Numbered from the stretch's first letter, positions 40,872-49,285 are shown. The stretch: DNA of 53,794 nucleotides from Actinomycetes bacterium (GCA_021838445.1 JAKCDU010000006.1:4816-58609), one strand, 5' to 3'. The notes: generated by a model not told the origin, from the letters alone. Numbers and translations are program-made.

Positions 40872-42551
40872 TCAGGCCCGCCGCAGCAGGATGGCTCCCG
40901 CCGGCGTGAGCCCCCCGCTGCTGACGACCGCCACCGAGGCGTCGCGCCGCTGGCGGTCCCCTGCCTCTCCCCGCAGCTGGACCACCGCCTCGTACACGAA
41001 CCCCATACCGTGAGTGCGCCCCGCGGACAGCTGGCCCCCGTGCGGGTTGAGGGCCACCACGCCTCCCTCGAGGGCGATGTTGTGGCCTCCGGCCAGGAAG
41101 TCCTTGGCCTCACCTATGCCGCAGAAGCCCAACCCCTCCAGCCATGACAGGCAGTTGAAGGTGAAGCCGTCGTAGAGCAGGGCCACGTCCACGTCGGCCG
41201 CCGTCATCGTGGTCCGCGACCACAGGTGGGCCGAGGGTCCGAGGACGTGGGGCTCGTGGGTGATCGTCGACTCCTCCCACGTGATGCGCTCGGTCAGCTG
41301 CGTGCCGACGGCCTCCACCATCACCGGTCTCGACCGCAGGTCCTTCAGGGTGTCCACGTGGGAGACCACCACGGCGATGGAGGCGTCGGCCGGGACGTCG
41401 CAGTCGTAGAGACCGAAGGGGGTGGTGATCAGGCGGGCCTCCATGTAGTCGTCCATGGAGAGCGGGTCACGGTAGATGGCCAGCGGGTTGCGGGCGGCGT
41501 TGGCCCGCTGGTTGAGGGCGATCCAACCGAGGGTCTCGCGGTCGGTCCCGTACCTGGCGAAGTGGTGGGAGGCGCACAGGGCCAGATTGTTGGCCGCCGA
41601 GCCGAAGCCGAACGGACCGTGGTAGCCGGGGATCCGGGACTCCTTCGAGCCCATGGAATAGGGGCTCGCGCCGCCGCTCGCCCGGGCCCGCATCTGCTCC
41701 GCGAAGGTCGACTGCCAGACCGTCCGGAAGCACACCACATGGCGGGCTAGCCCGGCTGAGACGGCCAGCATGGCGGCGATCACCGAGCCGGCCGGGCCGA
41801 AGGTCTCGGAACCCCCGTTGTACCAGACCGGCCTGATGCCCAGCGCATCCTCGAGGGCCGAGACGCCGCCCTCGCTGAAGCCGCCGATGGGGGCCGAACC
41901 CGGATAGGTGGACAGTCCGTCTATGTCCCCGAGGCGCAGGCCGGCGTCGGCGACGGCCTGCTCCACCGCATCGACGGTCAACGACAGGGGGTCGCGCATC
42001 AAGCGTCGACCTATGGCCGACATACCCACGCCGGTCAGCGCCACGTCGTCTTCGAACTTGCGCGCCCCGGCGACGGACCGCACCCAGCGGCGGTGGTCGG
42101 CGGGAGGCGTCTCGTCGCCTGGCAGCGGTGCATCTGGTTCGCCGCTCGACGTGAAGTAGGGAATCCAGACGTCGTCCACGTGCTCGAAGCGGGCCTTCAC
42201 CCGCATTCCGACTCTGACCTCGTCGGCGTCCACGTCGACCAGGTTGGTCAGGACGCGGACCCGGGGGTCGGCGGCGACGGCCACATTGGCCAGGATGTAG
42301 GGGGGTGGGAACCTCGGGTCCCACGGGTGGTGGTTGATGGTGACGCCCACCACGACGCCGTTGGCCTCGACTTCGCGCCGGCCGATGTCCCTGGAGCGGC
42401 AGTACCGGCAGACCGGCTGGGGTGGATGCAGCAGGGCCCCGCAGCCGTTACAGGCGGCGAAGGAGAGGGTCCCGTTGCGCCCGGACTCCCAGAAGGGCCG
42501 GGTCTCGTCGTCGAGCAGTGGCAGCGGCGGGGCGGGGCGGTCTTCGCTCAT
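40872..42551 (-). CDS. DUF35-Ltp fusion protein, probable retro-aldolase
   Basis: This 560-residue protein joins a DUF35 zinc-ribbon/OB domain (1-160; Cys34, Cys37, Cys48 and Cys51) to an Ltp-type thiolase-fold domain (168-560). The usual thiolase nucleophile is missing: the segment around residues 247-258 reads GSETFGPAGSV without Cys. A NPHGGQLSAGRTHGMG motif, closer to true thiolases than in the split version, is retained. The fusion places the two aldolase partners in one chain, supporting the pairing inferred for 23868 and 24296. ATG 42551 has GGAGG ten bases upstream. Confidence 0.87.
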   Translation of the reverse strand: MSEDRPAPPLPLLDDETRPFWESGRNGTLSFAACNGCGALLHPPQPVCRYCRSRDIGRREVEANGVVVGVTINHHPWDPRFPPPYILANVAVAADPRVRVLTNLVDVDADEVRVGMRVKARFEHVDDVWIPYFTSSGEPDAPLPGDETPPADHRRWVRSVAGARKFEDDVALTGVGMSAIGRRLMRDPLSLTVDAVEQAVADAGLRLGDIDGLSTYPGSAPIGGFSEGGVSALEDALGIRPVWYNGGSETFGPAGSVIAAMLAVSAGLARHVVCFRTVWQSTFAEQMRARASGGASPYSMGSKESRIPGYHGPFGFGSAANNLALCASHHFARYGTDRETLGWIALNQRANAARNPLAIYRDPLSMDDYMEARLITTPFGLYDCDVPADASIAVVVSHVDTLKDLRSRPVMVEAVGTQLTERITWEESTITHEPHVLGPSAHLWSRTTMTAADVDVALLYDGFTFNCLSWLEGLGFCGIGEAKDFLAGGHNIALEGGVVALNPHGGQLSAGRTHGMGFVYEAVVQLRGEAGDRQRRDASVAVVSSGGLTPAGAILLRRA

Positions 42552-42597
42552 CTGGGGGGGGTTCCTCCGATTGGGGGCAGGGGCTCGGACAAGGTAC

Positions 42598-43470
42598 CTA
42601 GAGGTGCCGCTCGTGGTCGTCGGGGGCATCACCGGGTGGCATGTTGAGCAGGGCGGCCTCCTCGCGGAAGGTCTGCCACATGCTCTGCTCCCAGGCCCCG
42701 TTCAGCTGGGCCTTGATGTGGCCGACACGGGCGCTCAGGTCCCGGCGGGGGCCTCCGGCCATCGGCCCGACGCCGGGCGGGCCGAGTGTGGCCAGGCGCC
42801 GGGCCACGTCTCGAACCGTTTCCTCTAGGCGATCAGCGGGAACGCAGCCATTGATGAGCCTCCACGACTCGGCTTTGCTGGCACTGAGCGGCTCGGCGAG
42901 GAGGGCCATCTCCTTGGCCAAGGGCAGGCTGAGCGAGCGGGTGAGCAGCCACGCCGCGCCACCCTCGAGGGGCAGACCGATCCGTCCGAAGATCTCCCAG
43001 AACGTGGCGTCCTCCGAGGCATAGATGAGGTCGCACGCCAGCGCGAGCTGACACCCACCACCCACCGCCGGTCCGTTCACGGCGGCTATGAACGGGGTCT
43101 CGCTCCGCCATATGGCCTCGAACAGCCGGTACCAGCCGTAGAGGACCCCGTCGTCGCGGGCGACCGTGGCCGAACGCCGCCGTTCCTCTGGAATCTCGAT
43201 GGCCCCACCCGGTTGGCGAAGGTCGGCACCGGCCGAGAACACTCCCCCGGTGCCGGTGATGACGGCGGCCTTCACTGCCTTGTCCTCACTGGCGTCCCGG
43301 ATGGCCAACAGCAGGGCGTCGCGCAGCCCCATACCACCCGGACCGGCTCCGCCGGGGTAGTGGTCCATGGCGTTGCGTCTCTCGGGGCGGTTGAGGCGCA
43401 GCCACCCCACAGAATCGATCACTTCGTAGACCAGACCGGCCGCAGCCCAGTCCTCCACGTCTGTCGCCAT
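42598..43470 (-). CDS. Enoyl-CoA hydratase/isomerase family protein, PaaG-like
   Basis: This 290-residue crotonase-fold protein has RRNAMDHYPGG at the CoA-binding start and FSAGADL. The oxyanion segment GPAVGGGCQLALACDL has Gln141 where hydratases have Glu. The IGLPLEGGAAWLL segment offers Glu169 at the isomerase position, similar to the Asp of PaaG. Double-bond migration is thus more likely than hydration. ATG 43470 is chosen because the upstream extension is Arg- and Pro-rich shadow sequence. It lies 17 nt from the SnoaL-like gene and 46 nt from the DUF35-Ltp fusion gene. Confidence 0.84.
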   Translation of the reverse strand: MATDVEDWAAAGLVYEVIDSVGWLRLNRPERRNAMDHYPGGAGPGGMGLRDALLLAIRDASEDKAVKAAVITGTGGVFSAGADLRQPGGAIEIPEERRRSATVARDDGVLYGWYRLFEAIWRSETPFIAAVNGPAVGGGCQLALACDLIYASEDATFWEIFGRIGLPLEGGAAWLLTRSLSLPLAKEMALLAEPLSASKAESWRLINGCVPADRLEETVRDVARRLATLGPPGVGPMAGGPRRDLSARVGHIKAQLNGAWEQSMWQTFREEAALLNMPPGDAPDDHERHL

Positions 43471-43487
43471 CCAGCAGCCTGCTTTCG

Positions 43488-43925
43488 TCAGATGTCCATG
43501 TGGTCGGGGCGCGAGCCCTGCACCCTCGCCCGGCCGACCCGGCGCCGGGCGACCCGCCAACCACCGGCGGTGCGCACCAACGAGTCGTCGTAGTGCCCGA
43601 TGACTTCGAGCCAACGGTCGGGATCGTCCCTGTCCACGTTGAGGACGGCGTGGACGTAGGTCCGTGACGTCGCCTCGTCACCTTGAACGTCGATGCTGAA
43701 GTTGGAGAGGCGGTGCCAGGTCGAGCCCATGGACGCATGGGAGCGGGTCATGTAGTCGGTGATCTCGTCGGCGGAATGGAAGTGGCCGATGCCCCGCCCG
43801 TAGTTGGCATCGACATCTTCGGTCCAGATGCTGCGGAACAGTTCCCAGTCACGCCGATCGATACCAGTCGCGTAGCGGACCAGAACCTCGGTGATCTCGG
43901 CTCGGTCCCTCAAGACGTCATTCAC
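43488..43925 (-). CDS. SnoaL-like / NTF2-fold protein
   Basis: This 145-residue protein has the helix pattern VLRDRAEITEVLVRYATGIDRRDWELFRSIW and later GHYDDSLVRTAGGWRVARRRV, both typical of SnoaL-like polyketide cyclase and ring-hydroxylating dioxygenase beta-subunit folds. No ligand-binding catalytic set is identifiable. It starts at GTG 43925 with GGGGAGG eight bases upstream, and it leads the minus-strand run that continues into the crotonase, DUF35-Ltp and CaiB genes. It diverges from the LLM gene at 44091. Confidence 0.8.
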   Translation of the reverse strand: MNDVLRDRAEITEVLVRYATGIDRRDWELFRSIWTEDVDANYGRGIGHFHSADEITDYMTRSHASMGSTWHRLSNFSIDVQGDEATSRTYVHAVLNVDRDDPDRWLEVIGHYDDSLVRTAGGWRVARRRVGRARVQGSRPDHMDI

Positions 43926-43998
43926 GCACTCGGCCTCCCCTGCCCGAGGTCAATATAGCGGCCGGGTCGCCCGGGGCGCAGGCCGTCCGACGACGCTA

Positions 43999-44027
43999 TT
44001 TCCTCATTGCAAAGGAGTTTTTCCTCA
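43999..44027 (+). promoter_or_regulatory. Direct repeat TTTCCTCA, 21-bp spacing
   Basis: TTTCCTCA occurs at 43999-44006 and at 44020-44027, exactly two helical turns apart, upstream of the LLM gene at 44091. The second copy overlaps the proposed -35 (44021-44026). This arrangement suits a dimeric activator or repressor contacting one face of the DNA. Confidence 0.5.
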
Positions 44028-44049
44028 CCTGCCACGCCCGGGCTAGATT
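44021..44049 (+). promoter_or_regulatory. Possible promoter of the 44091 LLM gene
   Basis: TTCCTC (44021-44026) and TAGATT (44044-44049) are 17 nt apart and lie 42 nt before the start codon. The -35 is weak, as expected for a promoter needing an activator. Confidence 0.4.
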
Positions 44050-44090
44050 CGGGCGGTGGCCGCAATGCTCCGGCGAACCGAGGGGGAAAG

Positions 44091-45242
44091 TTGAAGCTCG
44101 ACCTGCTGTATGAGTTCCAGCCCCGGCCCAGGCCATGGGCCAAGCCCCATCCCTACGGTCAGCGCGAAGCTGAGCAGCGCTGCTACGACGAGGCCATCGA
44201 GGAGATTCAGTTCGCCGACCGCCTCGGCTTCAATACTGTCTGGGTCGTCGAGCACCACTTTCGCGACGGCCGTTCGGCATCGCCCTGCTCGGAGGCCATC
44301 CTCGGCGGCCTGGCGCTGTCCACCCAGCGGATCAAGCTCGGTTTCGGGGTGACGCTCACTCCCTTCGGGTTCATCCATCCGGCTCGCCTGGCCGAGAAGG
44401 TCGCGACGGTTGACGTCCTCTCCCACGGGCGCGTCGAGTGGGGTACGGGCCGGTCCACCCCCATGGAGCAGACGGCTTTCGGCGTTCCCCCCGACGACCG
44501 GTCGCGAGCCCAGTGGCGCGAGGCCATAGAGATCGTGGTCTCGATGTGGGAGCAGGAGAGATTCTCCTGGAACAGCGAGAACCTGGTGTTCCCCGAAAGG
44601 GTGCAGACGCCCAAGCCCCACCAGGATCCCCACCCCCCCGTTTGGCAGGCGGCGGCGTCGCTGACCAGCGCGGTCAGCGCCGGAGAGCTGGGGCTCGGGC
44701 TCCTGTCGTTCGCGCTTCTGCAGCCGGTGGAGAAGATGGCCGAGCACATCCGGGCCTACCGCCGAGCCCAGGCGACGGCCCGGCCCGGCGACATGCTCAC
44801 CCGGGTGAGGAACGACCGGGTAGGGGTGTACACCCTGGTCCACTGCTACGACGATGCCGACGAGGCCGCGGCCTACGGGCTCTGGGATTCGGTCAACTGG
44901 TGGTACCGGCACCTCGCCGAGTTCACCCTGGAGTGGGAGCTTCCGCACCTGTCCGACGACGAGAAGGATCAGGTGTTCCCACTGCTGCAACCGGTGATCC
45001 GGGGGGAAGTGCCGGTCGAGCACTACCAGAACGAGGACATGATCATCGTCGGCACCCCCGGCGAGTGCCTGGACAAGATCCTCCGCTACGAGTCGGTCGG
45101 GGTCGACGAACTGCTCTGCTACGTGCAGTTCGGGGACCTCCCCCACGAGAAGGTGATGCGCACCCTCGAGCTTCTGGCCACGGAGGTGATCCCACAGCTC
45201 GAGCAGCGGGGCCACCACGTCGAAGCCACCGCCCGCGTCTGA
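44091..45242 (+). CDS. LLM-class luciferase-like monooxygenase or F420-dependent reductase
   Basis: This 383-residue luciferase-fold protein contains FADRLGFNTVWVVEHHFRDG, LALSTQRIKLGFGVTLTPF, HPARLAEKVATVDVLSHGRVEWGTGRSTP and a C-terminal VGTPGECLDKI. The EHHF motif fits the flavin-monooxygenase branch of LLM proteins. TTG 44091 is chosen because GAGGGGGAAAG precedes it and the longer frame from 44007 has no such signal. The ligase gene at 45284 follows after 41 nt. It could oxygenate or reduce the substrate or its CoA ester; the sequence does not decide. Confidence 0.85.
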   Translation: MKLDLLYEFQPRPRPWAKPHPYGQREAEQRCYDEAIEEIQFADRLGFNTVWVVEHHFRDGRSASPCSEAILGGLALSTQRIKLGFGVTLTPFGFIHPARLAEKVATVDVLSHGRVEWGTGRSTPMEQTAFGVPPDDRSRAQWREAIEIVVSMWEQERFSWNSENLVFPERVQTPKPHQDPHPPVWQAAASLTSAVSAGELGLGLLSFALLQPVEKMAEHIRAYRRAQATARPGDMLTRVRNDRVGVYTLVHCYDDADEAAAYGLWDSVNWWYRHLAEFTLEWELPHLSDDEKDQVFPLLQPVIRGEVPVEHYQNEDMIIVGTPGECLDKILRYESVGVDELLCYVQFGDLPHEKVMRTLELLATEVIPQLEQRGHHVEATARV

Positions 45243-45283
45243 CCCACCCGCTGGCGAGGCGGGGAGGGAGCCATCCGATTACG

Positions 45284-46792
45284 GTGGCCGCCGTGCCTAC
45301 CGTCTGGGACCTGGCCGTGACGGCCGCCGCCAACCACCCGGAACATGTCCTCTTCTCCGACGAGCGGGGGCGCACCCTCACCACCACGGACCTCCGGGAC
45401 CGGGCCGAGGAGGTGGCCGCCGGCTTGGGCATCGCAGCCGGTCAGATAGTGTCATGGCAACTGCCGACCTGCCTCGAAGCGGTGGTTCTGCTCGTTGCCC
45501 TGGCTCGCGCCGGAGCGGTGCAGAACCCCATCATTCCCATATTGCGCGACGGCGACGTGAAGCTCATCTGCGAAGACGTCGGCACCGAGCTCATGGTGGT
45601 ACCGGTCCGCTGGCGGGGATTCGACCACGGGGCCATGGCCCGGCGCCTGGCTGACGAACGGGGCTTCTCGGTGGTGACGGTAGATCTCGAAGGCGAAGCG
45701 GGCGGCCGGTTGCGCCTGCCCGGGGGCGACCCGTCGGGTATCGCACCGCCACCCACCGACGACGACGCGTGCCGTTGGGTCTACTTCTCGTCGGGCACCA
45801 CCGCCCGGCCGAAAGGGGTGCGCCACACGGATCGATCGGTGATCGCCTCTTCCAACGGGGTGACGGACGGCCTGCGCATGAGAGAGGGCGACGTCTACCC
45901 CATAGCCTGGCCCATCGCCCACATAGGCGGGATCGCCATGATCAACGCCGCCCTGCGCGGCGGTGGCCGGCTGGTGATGTTCGAGACCTTCGATCCCGCC
46001 GACATCGGCGAGCGAATGGCCCGAGTGGAGCCCACGCTCCTGGGCAGCGCCGTGCCGTTCTTCCGGGCCTACCTCGACGCCCAGCGACGGCACGGCCCCG
46101 AGCCGCTCTTCCCGCAACTGCGGGCCTTCGTCGCGGGAGGCGCCCCTACCCCCGCCGAGATCATCAGAGAGCTCGACGAGGCGTTCGGAACTCAGGGCAT
46201 AATCAACTCGTGGGGATTGACGGAGTTCCCGATCGCCACCTATCCCGAGCTCGACGATCCACCCGAGAAGCTGGCTACCACCGTCGGTCGGCCCGTGGTG
46301 GGGGTGGAGGTCAGGGTGGTCGACGGCGAGCTGCGCCTGAAGGGCCCGCAGTGCTTCGCCGGCTACACCAACCCGGTGCTGGACCGGGAGGCTTTCGACG
46401 AGGACGGCTGGCTGCGCACCGGCGACCTGGGCGCCGTCGACGAAGCCGGCTACGTGACGGTGACGGGCCGCCTCAAGGATGTGATCATCCGCAACGCCGA
46501 GAACATCTCGGCGTTGGAGGTCGAGGACCTCCTCCTGCGCCATCCCGATATCGCCGACGCCGCGGTCATCGGCCTACCTGACGCCCGCACCGGTGAGCGG
46601 GTGTGCGCGGTGGTGGTGGCCGAGGAGGGGCAGGAGGTGACCCTGGAGGCCATAGGGCAGCACTTCGTGGCTCAGGGTGCGACCCGCCAGAAGATCCCCG
46701 AGCAGCTCGAGGTGGTGGACGCCATACCCCGCAACGCCATGGGCAAGATCGTCAAGGCGGCTCTGCGATCGTCCATCCTCGACCGGCCCTGA
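45284..46792 (+). CDS. Acyl-CoA ligase (ANL superfamily)
   Basis: This protein of about 502 residues has the P-loop FSSGTTARPKGVRH, the A5 motif SWGLTEFP, GWLRTGDLG, the hinge VTGRLKDVIIRNAENISALEVE and the final lysine in RNAMGKIVK. GTG 45284 is taken as start; GTG 45293 is an alternative. The 3' end overlaps the P450 gene by 41 nt in convergent orientation, and its stop codon lies in the first unit of the tandem repeat at 46789. It is likely cotranscribed with the LLM gene. Confidence 0.88.
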   Translation: MAAVPTVWDLAVTAAANHPEHVLFSDERGRTLTTTDLRDRAEEVAAGLGIAAGQIVSWQLPTCLEAVVLLVALARAGAVQNPIIPILRDGDVKLICEDVGTELMVVPVRWRGFDHGAMARRLADERGFSVVTVDLEGEAGGRLRLPGGDPSGIAPPPTDDDACRWVYFSSGTTARPKGVRHTDRSVIASSNGVTDGLRMREGDVYPIAWPIAHIGGIAMINAALRGGGRLVMFETFDPADIGERMARVEPTLLGSAVPFFRAYLDAQRRHGPEPLFPQLRAFVAGGAPTPAEIIRELDEAFGTQGIINSWGLTEFPIATYPELDDPPEKLATTVGRPVVGVEVRVVDGELRLKGPQCFAGYTNPVLDREAFDEDGWLRTGDLGAVDEAGYVTVTGRLKDVIIRNAENISALEVEDLLLRHPDIADAAVIGLPDARTGERVCAVVVAEEGQEVTLEAIGQHFVAQGATRQKIPEQLEVVDAIPRNAMGKIVKAALRSSILDRP

Positions 46793-48113
46793 CCGGCCCG
46801 GCGTCGAACCTGACCGGCCCGGCGTCGAACCTGACCGGCACCGCGTCGAACCTGACCGGCCCGGCGTCGAACCTGACCGGCACCGCGTCGGGCCCGCGCT
46901 CGTAGAGGCCGATCATGCGCGGCGGAGGAGCGTTGCGGTCCAGCTCCAGACCGGGGAGGCGACGCAAGAGGGCGGCGATGCCGTGGGCCATCTCGGCCTT
47001 GGCCACGTGCATACCCAGGCAGATGTGGGGGCCCTGACCGAAGCCGAGGTGGGGTTTGAGCGGCCGGAACGGGTCGAAGCGGTCGGGATCCTCCCAACGC
47101 GACGGATCTCGGTTGGCGGCGGCCAGGCAGGCGTGCACGACCGATCCGGCCGGGATGCGGACCCCGCCCAGGGTCACGTCCTGCACCGCGAAACGGGCGA
47201 AGACCGGGTCGGTGGGCATCCAGCGCAGGGATTCCTCGATCACCGAGCGCAGGAAGTCGGGCTTGTCCCGGGCCGCGACCAGTGCCTCGGGATGGCTCAG
47301 CAGGGCGAGGATGGTGATGCCCATCTGCTTCCATGTGGTCCCCGAGCCGGCCGCGAGCAGGAGGAACGAGAAGCCGAGGACCTCTTCGTCGGACAGGCGG
47401 TGCACCACACCGTCGTCGTCGATCACCTCGGCATCGACCAGCACGCTGATCAGGTCGTCGGCCGGATCCTCCCGGCGGGCGGCGATGATCGGCATGAGCA
47501 TCCGGCCGAGGACGTCACCGGCCCGGCCGTCGGAGGTGACCGCGGCGCGCACGTCGAGGGCCTCGTCGATCGAGATACCGAAACTCCCGGTGATGGTGAG
47601 TAGGGGGATCGGCGCGCAGAACGAGGGGTTCAGGTCGACCCGGCCCTCACCTTCGAACGAGTCGACGAGGCGCGCGACGAGAGTCGATATCCAGCGCTCC
47701 AGCCACCACCCGGCCCGGCCGGGCACGAAGGACGGCTGGACGAGGGTCCGATAGGCCCGGTGGCGGCGGCCGTGCATGGAAAGGATTCCGGCGTCGAGCA
47801 TGGACTCGCCCGGGCGGGGCTCGTCGGTGGGCCGGAAGCGGTCGTCCTTGAAGACCGTCGAGCAGGTCTCGAAGTCGTAGGCGCTGAAGTGGGGGCGGTC
47901 GGGGAAGGGCAGACCCTGGAAGAAGACCTCCCCGGTCCAGCCCAGGGCCTCGTGGGGGGTGCCGGGGTGCACCGGGCCACAGTCACGGAGATGGTTGAAG
48001 GTCGGGTACGGATCGTCGGCGTAGGTGCCCCCCCGGCTGTCGTAGACGCTGCTGCGCAGATCGAACAGCCGGCGCATACGCTCCCGGTCGAGGAGCACGT
48101 CCGCATCGCTCAT
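46752..48113 (-). CDS. Cytochrome P450 with repeat-encoded C-terminal extension
   Basis: This 453-residue P450 is heme-binding and complete: AAGSGTT in the I-helix (254-260), ExxR in EESLR (293-297) and the heme loop FGQGPHICLG with Cys365. The usual C-terminus is reached at about residue 415. A further 26 residues are PVRFDAG/PVRFDAV repeats, followed by AGRGWTIAEPP, encoded by tandem repeats and by the antisense of the ligase 3' end. It needs a ferredoxin and reductase not found in the window. The ATG at 48113 overlaps the TGA of the kinase gene by four bases (ATGA). Confidence 0.9.
   Translation of the reverse strand: MSDADVLLDRERMRRLFDLRSSVYDSRGGTYADDPYPTFNHLRDCGPVHPGTPHEALGWTGEVFFQGLPFPDRPHFSAYDFETCSTVFKDDRFRPTDEPRPGESMLDAGILSMHGRRHRAYRTLVQPSFVPGRAGWWLERWISTLVARLVDSFEGEGRVDLNPSFCAPIPLLTITGSFGISIDEALDVRAAVTSDGRAGDVLGRMLMPIIAARREDPADDLISVLVDAEVIDDDGVVHRLSDEEVLGFSFLLLAAGSGTTWKQMGITILALLSHPEALVAARDKPDFLRSVIEESLRWMPTDPVFARFAVQDVTLGGVRIPAGSVVHACLAAANRDPSRWEDPDRFDPFRPLKPHLGFGQGPHICLGMHVAKAEMAHGIAALLRRLPGLELDRNAPPPRMIGLYERGPDAVPVRFDAGPVRFDAVPVRFDAGPVRFDAGPVRAGRGWTIAEPP
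46789..46893. repeat. Five 21-bp tandem repeats
   Basis: Five head-to-tail units of 21 bp (46789-46809, 46810-46830, 46831-46851, 46852-46872 and 46873-46893) share most bases; units 3 and 5 differ alike in a CACCG variant. Seven codons per unit keep the P450 frame open. The first unit also holds the stop codon of the ligase on the opposite strand. Confidence 0.9.
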
Positions 48114-49189
48114 CGAGCGCGCTCGGCCCGGCCCGCCGCATCGAGTACGACGGATAAGGCGTCGTGATCGGCGACCGCGCCGCCGAGGCGCTCGAGGCGA
48201 ACGGCGGTTATGGCCGGTTCGACCTTCAAGGTGATGCCCCACAAGAAGAAGCCGTAGACCATTCCACAGCACAAGCCGATGCGTACCTCCTCCTCGGAGG
48301 GACGCTCGCCGCCGGCTCGGACCAGAGCCTGCAGGTACCCCTCGACCAGGTCGCCCTCGTGACGGCGGCGGTCCTCCACGCTCAGGGCGGAGGCTATGTG
48401 GTAGCCGACATCGATGAACCACGGCCCGCGCTGCACCAACTGCCAGTCCACCAGCCAGGGCCGGCCGCCGGCGTCGAGCAGCAGGTTGCCGATGTGGGCG
48501 TCACCGAGGAGCAGGTTCCAGTGGTCGAGCTGGGAGGTGTAGGAGGGAATGGCCAAGAACGACTCCATCAAGAGCTCCGCCCGGCGGGCCCCATCGGGGA
48601 CTCCGGCCCCGATGGGGCCGTCGAAGTTGCCGCGGATCTCCACCAATCCCCTCGTCATGGCCGACGAGGCGATGCGCGGGCCGAGCCAGTCGGCCTCGCC
48701 GACGGCGGTTGAGTTCCAGGTGCTGCCGTGCAGCAGGGCGTACTGCTCCAGGCTGGCCGCCGCCTGCTCGGGACTGTAGGGCTCCCGCCCGTCGAGGAAG
48801 ACGGCACCCTCCACAGCCACGTCCTCGGTGAGCACCACGCCGTGGCCGGTGGCGATGTCTACGTCGGCGTAGACGGGGCGGAGGGTACGGACCGGTATCG
48901 ACGACACCAGGTCCCGGTAGAACAGCGCCTCGGACACCCCGGCCGAGCGGTACTGACGCCCCGTCTCCCCGAAGTACCCCTTGGCACAGAGGTGAGGCGA
49001 GAGGCCGTCGGGCACGCCTCCCTCGCATTCGATCCTGAAGCGGGCGTTGGTCGACACCCGCTCGACGACCGGCCCGGGGGTCACCGCAGTGACCCGAATC
49101 CCGGGGTAGCGCAGCCCCAGGGCCTCGCTCAGCCACTGCGGCGTGAGCAGTTCCTCGAGGGTGTCGGGCACCCTGACGCTCTGGCTCAC
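48110..49189 (-). CDS. APH-family kinase-fold phosphotransferase
   Basis: This 359-residue protein has the protein kinase-like fold of the aminoglycoside phosphotransferase (APH) family. The ATP Lys is Lys70 (LCAKGYF), the catalytic loop is GDAHIGN with Asp230 and Asn235, and the metal Asp is Asp248 in LVDWQ. Besides antibiotic kinases the family includes metabolic kinases such as LvaA and the kinase domain of ACAD10/11, which phosphorylate hydroxyacyl-CoAs. Coupling to a P450 by ATGA and the catabolic surroundings make a metabolic role more likely than resistance. It starts at GTG 49189 with a GAGGGGGA upstream. Confidence 0.85.
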   Translation of the reverse strand: MSQSVRVPDTLEELLTPQWLSEALGLRYPGIRVTAVTPGPVVERVSTNARFRIECEGGVPDGLSPHLCAKGYFGETGRQYRSAGVSEALFYRDLVSSIPVRTLRPVYADVDIATGHGVVLTEDVAVEGAVFLDGREPYSPEQAAASLEQYALLHGSTWNSTAVGEADWLGPRIASSAMTRGLVEIRGNFDGPIGAGVPDGARRAELLMESFLAIPSYTSQLDHWNLLLGDAHIGNLLLDAGGRPWLVDWQLVQRGPWFIDVGYHIASALSVEDRRRHEGDLVEGYLQALVRAGGERPSEEEVRIGLCCGMVYGFFLWGITLKVEPAITAVRLERLGGAVADHDALSVVLDAAGRAERAR

Positions 49190-49266
49190 TGTCTGGTCCC
49201 CCTCGCTCAGGTGGTCGCTCGACCGGTCGCTCCAGGTGGAGCCCCTAGGTAGAGCCCCATTCTATT

Positions 49267-49285
49267 GAAGAAGGTTACCTTCATC
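49267..49285. promoter_or_regulatory. 19-bp near-perfect palindrome upstream of APH-P450 genes
   Basis: GAAGAAGGT-T-ACCTTCATC has 8 of 9 complementary arm positions around a central T. It is 77 bp upstream of the kinase start in a 124-bp gap. The size and symmetry fit a TetR-type operator. No TetR gene is in the window. Confidence 0.6.

Noticed and set aside
46789-46893. CRISPR array
   Set aside because: The units are contiguous, 21 bp long and have no spacers; they encode P450 residues.
48110-49189. Aminoglycoside resistance kinase
   Set aside because: The fold matches, but the gene is coupled to a P450 in a catabolic setting; a resistance role has no support.
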